Of a stretch of DNA of 19,576 bases, positions 15,035-19,576 are shown piece by piece (the first letter of the stretch is position 1; each line of letters starts with the position of its first letter). Both the position numbers and the translations under genes were made by a program. The notes beneath the pieces were generated by a model. The model made no database searches. It was not told the DNA's origin and saw only the letters and a program-made list of their open reading frames with translations. The DNA lies in the NCBI RefSeq assembly GCF_003474435.1, contig NZ_QRNF01000051.1:1-19576 (forward strand), written 5' to 3'. Source of the DNA: Ruminococcus sp. AF46-10NS (GTDB lineage: Bacteria > Bacillota > Clostridia > Lachnospirales > Lachnospiraceae).

Positions 15035-16715
15035 AAATATGAAATACCGGTACAAACTAACGCTTCTTCTTGTTGTGGCCAGCCTTGTTCCGATGACAGT
15101 TCTGGCTTTGTACAGCCACAGCCGTATGAGCAGTCTTGTGCGGGAAAATGAGATGGAAGATATGTATTCTATCCTGGAGCAGACAAGGGAGAATATTGAC
15201 GGCCAGATGGAGATTTATGTGAGCCTTCTTAATTATCTCACCTATTCTCCGGAGATTCTGGAAGTGATCGAGAATAAGGATATGGACCGGTATACCGCTT
15301 ATGAACAATATACAGAGGTAGTAGATCCACTTCTTACTGTGCCGAAATCCTATCATGATGCTATTCTTGGAATACAGCTTTTTGCAGAGAGCATTCCGGT
15401 ACGCCATGAATATACGCTGGTTCCGCTGGATGAGATGTGCGGGGAATGGTGGAGCAGCAAACTGGACGGAAGTGTGATGGCGCAGTGGATCGTAGACCGT
15501 GACAATCGGCAGATCGCAGCTGTGCGTGAGATTTATAACGGAAAAAAACGTGACGCCGTTCTTTGCATTACCCTTGATTATGAAAAAGTTTTCCGGCCTC
15601 TTGCCAATATTATTGAGAGAAATTCCGGCGGCATAGTGGTAGATAAGCAGAAAAATGTGGTTTATCACGGGGAAAATCTGGCTGCCAGCGATATTTCCGC
15701 GCAGAAAAGTACCGAAAAAATGCTGGACAGGCTCAGGGAGGAATATACTTATGTCAGCACCAGCGGCCACGAAACGAGATGGACTTATTATTTTTATAAG
15801 CCGCCTGCAGTGATTGAGAGCTCTGTCTCAAAACTTCTGATCAGTGAAATCCCGCTGATCGGCTTCTGTGTTGTGATCATTATTGTTCTGGGAATGACTT
15901 TTTCCAAATTGTTTACCAGAAATATTGAACTGCTTACCAGAAATATGGAACAGGTCAACCAGGGAAGCCGAGAGGTTACGGTTTACAGCGATTCACAGGA
16001 CGAGGTGGGACAGCTGATACGGAGCTTCCATCATATGATGGATGAGATCAACCGGCTGATCGAAGAAGTTTATGAGAATAAGATCGCGCTCAAGGAATTT
16101 GAACTGAAAGCTCTGACTGCACAGATCAATCCTCATTTTTTGTATAATTCTCTTTCTATTATAAACTGGATGGCTATTAAAAGCAGGCAGAAGGAGATCA
16201 GCCGTGTAACGTTGGCTCTTTCTACTTTTTATCGGACTGCTCTGAGTAAAGGTGCTGATATGGTGACTGTGGAGAACTGCATCCGGAATATTGAGGCTTA
16301 TCTGGAAATCCAGTTGATCATGCATGATAATGACTTTAAAGTGGAATGGAAGATCGATCAGGAGGTGCAGCAGGAACTGGTACCTAAGCTTATTTTGCAG
16401 CCGGTGGTTGAAAATGCGCTGGAACATGGTCTTGATGTAAAGGAAGAAGGGGAAAAAATCCTTCGGCTTTCGTTTTTTGCGGATGGCAGTGACGTGGTGA
16501 TCCGGGTAGATGATAATGGAATGGGAATGGAGCAGGAGCAGGCCAAGAAACTGATCACCTACCAGGCTAAAGGTTATGGATTAAAGAATGTCAATGACCG
16601 TATGTGTATTTTATATGGAGAGGAATATGCCATTAGGATCTTAAGCCAGGTTGGGAAAGGAACCAGAGTTGAGATGAGAATTCCGGGAAAGGAGAAAAAA
16701 GATGAGAAGGCTTAA
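15009..16715 (+). CDS. sensor histidine kinase (YesM/LytS type)
   Basis: A 568-residue membrane kinase. Transmembrane helix 1 (TLLLVVASLVPMTVLALYS, near residues 17-35), an extracytoplasmic sensing region of about 250 residues, helix 2 (IPLIGFCVVIIIVLGMTFS), a HAMP linker, the His_kinase domain with phospho-acceptor H376 in AQINPHFLYNSLS, and an ATPase domain with VVENALEHG, DDNGMGM and GYGLKNVNDR. It should phosphorylate the regulator encoded just upstream. The chosen ATG at 15009 overlaps the end of the regulator gene by 26 bases; the longer frame from 14925 runs deeper into it without a ribosome site. The stop overlaps the next gene by 14 bases. Tight overlap implies fixed stoichiometry. 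Confidence 0.93.
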   Translation: MKKLLMKYKNMKYRYKLTLLLVVASLVPMTVLALYSHSRMSSLVRENEMEDMYSILEQTRENIDGQMEIYVSLLNYLTYSPEILEVIENKDMDRYTAYEQYTEVVDPLLTVPKSYHDAILGIQLFAESIPVRHEYTLVPLDEMCGEWWSSKLDGSVMAQWIVDRDNRQIAAVREIYNGKKRDAVLCITLDYEKVFRPLANIIERNSGGIVVDKQKNVVYHGENLAASDISAQKSTEKMLDRLREEYTYVSTSGHETRWTYYFYKPPAVIESSVSKLLISEIPLIGFCVVIIIVLGMTFSKLFTRNIELLTRNMEQVNQGSREVTVYSDSQDEVGQLIRSFHHMMDEINRLIEEVYENKIALKEFELKALTAQINPHFLYNSLSIINWMAIKSRQKEISRVTLALSTFYRTALSKGADMVTVENCIRNIEAYLEIQLIMHDNDFKVEWKIDQEVQQELVPKLILQPVVENALEHGLDVKEEGEKILRLSFFADGSDVVIRVDDNGMGMEQEQAKKLITYQAKGYGLKNVNDRMCILYGEEYAIRILSQVGKGTRVEMRIPGKEKKDEKA

Positions 16716-18393
16716 GCTGAAAACCGGAATGCTTCTGATACTAAGTGCAGTGCTTTTTCTTACAGGATGTACTTCCGGCGAGAAAAAAAGCCAGGATACA
16801 GACACGAGAACTAAGACGGCACAGAGGCAGAAAGCATGGAAGAAAGCTGAAACTTCTCCATGGGGAAAATATCCTGAGACAGTGACATACACCCTGGGTC
16901 AGATGAAGGGCACCGGCAATTCCAATCTACCGGAGGGGGAGACATATGAGAATAATGCCTATACCCGGTATCTGAAAAAAATACTCAATGTACAGAATAA
17001 GAATATTTTCATGGAAAGTGAAGAGGGGTATGATGAGGCTTTGAATATTCTGGTAAAAGACCGGAATCTGCCGGATATTTTTCTGGTGTCTGACAGGGAA
17101 ATGCTGGAGGAACTGGTTGAAAATGATCTGATCGAAGATCTGACAGATGTATACAAAAGCTGTGCATCAGACAGGATCAGGGAGATGTATGAAAGCTATG
17201 GAGATGAACTTCTGGAATCCGGGACTTTTGATGGGAAGCTTCTTGCACTTCCGGAAACTGCCATTGATCATGGTCCGCAGCTTCTGTGGCTCCGTCGTGA
17301 CTGGATAGAACAGCTGGGACTTACAGAGCCGGAAACACTGGAGGATGCTTTTTCTGTGATCCAGGCTTTTCAGGAGAACCGGATGGGCGCAGAGGGAGAT
17401 GAGGAACCGGTAGGTCTGGTGTGTGATCCGGATCTTGTGGGAACTGTCAGTACCAGTTATTCCATGGATGCCATATTCGAAAATTTTGAGGCTTATCCTG
17501 AACAGTGGATCCGTAATTCTGAGGGGGAGATCGTGTATGGATCGCTGACTGAAGAGACGAAGAATGCGCTGTCCTGTTTGCATGATCTTTATAGCAGAGG
17601 GATTCTGGATCCGGATTTTGCACTGCGTGCACAGAATAATATCCGTGATCTTGTTGTGAAGGGAAAATGCGGGGCTTTTTTCGGGCTCTGGTGGACGCCT
17701 AACAATCCTTTGATGGATGAATACCGCCAGAATAAAGACGCGGACTGGCAGCCTTATTACCTGACTTCTGGTGCCAGGCGGCGAGTTGAAGTATATTCTA
17801 CATTCCGGGATAATAAATATGTAGTTGTACGCAAAGGATACGAGCATCCAGAGATCGTGATGAAGGTTTTGAGCGTTCTGTTTGATTATTCCAGGTATGA
17901 GGCTGATGATACAGAGGAAATGAATGCTTATTTTGCCCTGAATGTAGATCCTACGGCCAGACCGCTGATGATCAATGTGGATTATAATGAAGCTACTTAT
18001 ATGGTGACAAGGCATATCAGGGAGGCTCTTTACGGTTCCAGGATGCGGGAGGAGCTTAGTGCTATCGAGGCTTCGTATTTTGATGCATGCAAAAAATATC
18101 TCGGCACAGATTCTCCGTCTGTGGAGGAGTGGGCTGCCTATAAATCCAGGATCACGGCTGTGGGACTTCTTGTAGATGCCTCTTATCATCCGCCGGAGAG
18201 AAAATATATGGGTGATGGGGACAGTGAGATCCCGCAGATTTTGCAGCAACTGGAGAAGAAGGCTTTTATCCAGATTATTATGGGGAAAAAGCCTGTGAGC
18301 TATTTTGATACGTTTGTTAAGGAGTGGTATCGCAAAGGCGGCGAGGCTCTGACTGAGAGTGTACGCAGTGGAAAAATGTCCGGGACAGACTGA
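16702..18393 (+). CDS. extracellular solute-binding lipoprotein encoded with the two-component system
   Basis: A 563-residue lipoprotein with signal peptide and lipobox LTGC, lipidated C23. The rest resembles family 1 solute-binding proteins of the LplA/YtcQ type: a charged linker (residues about 25-50), DIFLVSDREMLEELVENDLIEDLTDVY as an inter-lobe segment, GKLLALPETAIDHGPQLLWLRRDWIEQLGLTEP as a core motif, and GAFFGLWWTPNNPL. It has no permease of its own; the gene starts inside the kinase gene and ends in a terminator. It may deliver sugar to the upstream permeases or present ligand to the kinase's outer domain. The sequence supports the fold; the partner is inferred. Confidence 0.88.
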   Translation: MRRLKLKTGMLLILSAVLFLTGCTSGEKKSQDTDTRTKTAQRQKAWKKAETSPWGKYPETVTYTLGQMKGTGNSNLPEGETYENNAYTRYLKKILNVQNKNIFMESEEGYDEALNILVKDRNLPDIFLVSDREMLEELVENDLIEDLTDVYKSCASDRIREMYESYGDELLESGTFDGKLLALPETAIDHGPQLLWLRRDWIEQLGLTEPETLEDAFSVIQAFQENRMGAEGDEEPVGLVCDPDLVGTVSTSYSMDAIFENFEAYPEQWIRNSEGEIVYGSLTEETKNALSCLHDLYSRGILDPDFALRAQNNIRDLVVKGKCGAFFGLWWTPNNPLMDEYRQNKDADWQPYYLTSGARRRVEVYSTFRDNKYVVVRKGYEHPEIVMKVLSVLFDYSRYEADDTEEMNAYFALNVDPTARPLMINVDYNEATYMVTRHIREALYGSRMREELSAIEASYFDACKKYLGTDSPSVEEWAAYKSRITAVGLLVDASYHPPERKYMGDGDSEIPQILQQLEKKAFIQIIMGKKPVSYFDTFVKEWYRKGGEALTESVRSGKMSGTD

Positions 18394-18417
18394 GATGGTA
18401 TGTCCTGGGCTTTTTTT
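18378..18417 (+). terminator. terminator of the regulator-kinase-binding protein operon
   Basis: A 10-bp stem (18378-18387 with 18401-18410, two G-U pairs) is followed by seven T. The left arm and loop contain the last codons and stop of the binding-protein gene. Confidence 0.85.
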
Positions 18418-18453
18418 GCTTTTCCGGAAAAAATGTTTGGGTGTGAGAAAAAC

Positions 18454-18482
18454 TTGACAAGAAAGTTAGAGGCCTTTAAAAT
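18454..18482 (+). promoter_or_regulatory. strong sigma-A promoter of the csoR-type gene
   Basis: A perfect TTGACA (18454-18459), a 17-base spacer and TAAAAT (18477-18482). The transcript would begin about 30 bases before the start codon. I see no clear GC-rich CsoR operator, apart from the run GAGGCC inside the spacer. Confidence 0.8.
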
Positions 18483-18521
18483 AATAAATGAAATGAACTT
18501 TGCATAATGGGGGGGAGTAGT

Positions 18522-18797
18522 ATGAAGCAGTGTATGGATGCGGATAACCTTCACAGAAGACTGAAGAAGATTGTTGGACAGGTACAGGCTATTGATCGGA
18601 TGGTAGATGAGGATATTCCGTGTGAGGATATTCTTTCTCAGATAAATGCGGCAAAGTCGGCCTTGCATAAGGTGGGACAGGTTGTTTTGGAGGGCCATAT
18701 CCATCATTGTATACGGGATGGAATCACCCATGGAGATCCGGATAAGACGATAGAGAGTTTTACTAAGGCTGTGGAGAGATTCGCTAATATGAAGTGA
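18522..18797 (+). CDS. csoR: CsoR-family copper-sensing transcriptional repressor
   Basis: A 91-residue DUF156/CsoR family repressor, an all-helical protein that binds DNA when metal-free and is released by metal. The N-terminal HRRLKKIVGQVQAIDRMV is the family signature. Ligands C34, H59 and C63 have exactly the spacing of the Cu(I) triad C36-H61-C65 of M. tuberculosis CsoR, favouring copper over the nickel (RcnR), formaldehyde (FrmR) or persulfide (CstR) branches. The ATG at 18522 is chosen because the G-rich run just upstream (18509-18516) serves as the ribosome site; an ATG at 18507 would precede it. No copper ATPase or chaperone is in the window, so its targets lie elsewhere. Confidence 0.88.
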   Translation: MKQCMDADNLHRRLKKIVGQVQAIDRMVDEDIPCEDILSQINAAKSALHKVGQVVLEGHIHHCIRDGITHGDPDKTIESFTKAVERFANMK

Positions 18798-18819
18798 GCG
18801 AGTGTGAATAGTGAAGATT

Positions 18820-18852
18820 AGCAGGAGCAGTGCGGAGCTACCTGCTTTTTTT
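18820..18852 (+). terminator. terminator after csoR
   Basis: The 6-bp outer stem AGCAGG/CCTGCT with an inner AGC/GCT stem is followed by a run of T to 18852. Confidence 0.85.
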
Positions 18853-18872
18853 GTGGTTATTAACGAACGTAC

Positions 18873-19072
18873 GCCGTGGAGCTGGGGTCTGTCCGGGCAG
18901 GGCTTCGTCGGGGGAAACTACTAGGACTCCGTGGATCGGCTAAAACCATTTCCCAAAATCCTGAACTCGCTGCGCTCAAACAGCAGGATTTTTGAAAATA
19001 ACGCCGATCCCCGCAGCCCAAGTAGTTTCGACCCTCCTGCAGAGTTGCCCGGACAGACCCCAGCTCCACGGC
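18873..19072. repeat. 200-nt nested giant palindrome
   Basis: The outer arms are a perfect 27-base inverted repeat (18873-18899 with 19046-19072). Further nested pairs are GAAACTACT (18914-18922) with AGTAGTTTC (19021-19029), GGATCGGC (18933-18940) with GCCGATCC (19003-19010), and AAAATCCTG (18955-18963) with CAGGATTTT (18984-18992), leaving a 20-base loop containing CTCGCTGCGCTC. The whole folds as one long interrupted hairpin on either strand. It has no coding sense in any frame I trust. It may be a dispersed palindromic repeat or a non-autonomous mobile element; no target-site duplication could be defined. Confidence 0.75.
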
Positions 19073-19466
19073 TGGTAATCAATTCGGTGAAGGACGGATG
19101 CGGACGCGATTCGCGCCCTGTCCTGCGTTGTGGGAAGTAGTGTGGGGGTGAGACGGTATTGGTATAACGATACGGTCAGAATAGTGTGACGTGAGGAACA
19201 TCTTCGGCATAACGTTCCATATTGAATACCGAAGCATACAGACAAAAGTCAATAGTGTTACACATCGAAGATGTAACACGAGTTCCGTGCCCAACGGGGT
19301 GGGAGCGCGAGGGAGGGCGTTCGGGCTTCGGAACTCTGAGATCGCCTTCCCTCGCACTGTTCACATTGGAAATGTGATGTGCGTAGCCAGTGGCACCTCC
19401 ATGCCAATGGAAATTAACACATTTAGCCCAACAAACAAAATAATCCAAAAAATTTGAATTTTATGG
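19073..19466 (+). other. 394-base non-coding region with several hairpins and a possible pseudoknot
   Basis: No credible gene is seen. Secondary structure is unusually dense: CTTCGG/CCGAAG (19202-19207 with 19229-19234), GTGTTACA/TGTAACAC around 19255-19279, GAGTTCCG/CGGAACTC (19280-19287 with 19329-19336), a 13-base GC-rich pair with one wobble (19307-19319 with 19343-19355), and TCACATT/AATGTGA (19361-19377). The third and fourth interlock as a pseudoknot. A sequence near 19113-19144 resembles 8559-8585. It could be a structured non-coding RNA or the end of an element that continues past the window. Confidence 0.45.
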
Positions 19467-19495
19467 TTGACAAGCATAACTTCCAGTGGTATTAT
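19467..19495 (+). promoter_or_regulatory. strong sigma-A promoter pointing off the window end
   Basis: A perfect TTGACA (19467-19472), 17-base spacer and TATTAT (19490-19495). Downstream are an AATTGTTT/AAACAATT inverted repeat (near 19513-19538) and a second TTGACA at 19570-19575, so regulation or a tandem promoter is likely. The gene it drives lies beyond the window. Confidence 0.7.
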
Positions 19496-19576
19496 AACTG
19501 AGCTGTTGCAAATAATTGTTTTTGAAAAACAAACAATTAAAAAGAATTTTAGAAAAATGAAATTTACAGTTGACAA

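Noticed and set aside
18931..19457. Several short frames on both strands after csoR
   Set aside because: They follow the giant palindrome and structured DNA, have no ribosome site or domain, and composition follows the repeats.
19361..19576. Hydrophobic 71-codon minus-strand frame reaching the window edge
   Set aside because: Hydrophobicity comes from AT-rich DNA. It crosses a strong plus-strand promoter and has no recognisable membrane family; a partial gene cannot be fully excluded.
1..19576. CRISPR array, rRNA genes, insertion sequence transposase or prophage genes
   Set aside because: No regularly spaced repeats, rRNA-like sequence, transposase motifs or phage genes were seen on either strand.

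Overview
The window looks like a chromosomal segment of a Gram-positive gut anaerobe of the Clostridia, most likely Lachnospiraceae. This is inferred from moderate GC, strong AGGAGG-type ribosome binding sites, MsmEFG-type sugar ABC genes next to a YesM/YesN-type two-component pair, and long palindromic elements between genes. The genus cannot be fixed from the sequence alone. Remarks about family members rest on memory of those families; no search was run.

Region 1 (1-8494) is a 5-oxoprolinase-type (PxpABC) catabolic island. In order it holds pxpA (LamB/YcsF), a DAACS-family symporter, a class I aminotransferase, a convergent LysR-type regulator, an RraA-fold aldolase/decarboxylase, pxpB, pxpC and a D-2-hydroxyacid dehydrogenase. 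Together they encode uptake, ATP-dependent lactam opening, transamination, possible aldol cleavage and NADH-dependent reduction. The substrate could be 5-oxoproline, but the aldolase and an atypical PxpB motif also allow a 4-substituted pyroglutamate. AT-rich TAATATTA-like sites or dyads lie upstream of three transcription units and are candidate sites for the LysR protein.

Region 2 (about 8495-9885) holds a tRNA-Tyr(GTA) on the minus strand with its own terminator, then a class II fructose-bisphosphate aldolase on the plus strand with a terminator. Region 3 (9880-10130) is non-coding and dense in nested hairpins. Region 4 (10277-18417) is a carbohydrate-type ABC importer (binding protein and two permeases, no ATPase), followed by a response regulator, a sensor kinase and a second, lipoprotein-type solute-binding protein whose genes overlap. 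This second unit has its own promoter. Region 5 holds a CsoR-type copper-sensing repressor with its own promoter and terminator. The last 0.7 kb has no credible gene but contains a 200-nt nested hairpin, a possible pseudoknot and a strong promoter pointing off the end.

Four genes (symporter, LysR, binding protein, first permease) each carry one single-base deletion that can be placed in a short run of identical bases. Restoring one base in each gives a family-typical protein. These are most likely sequencing or assembly errors, so the genes are annotated over their restored spans.
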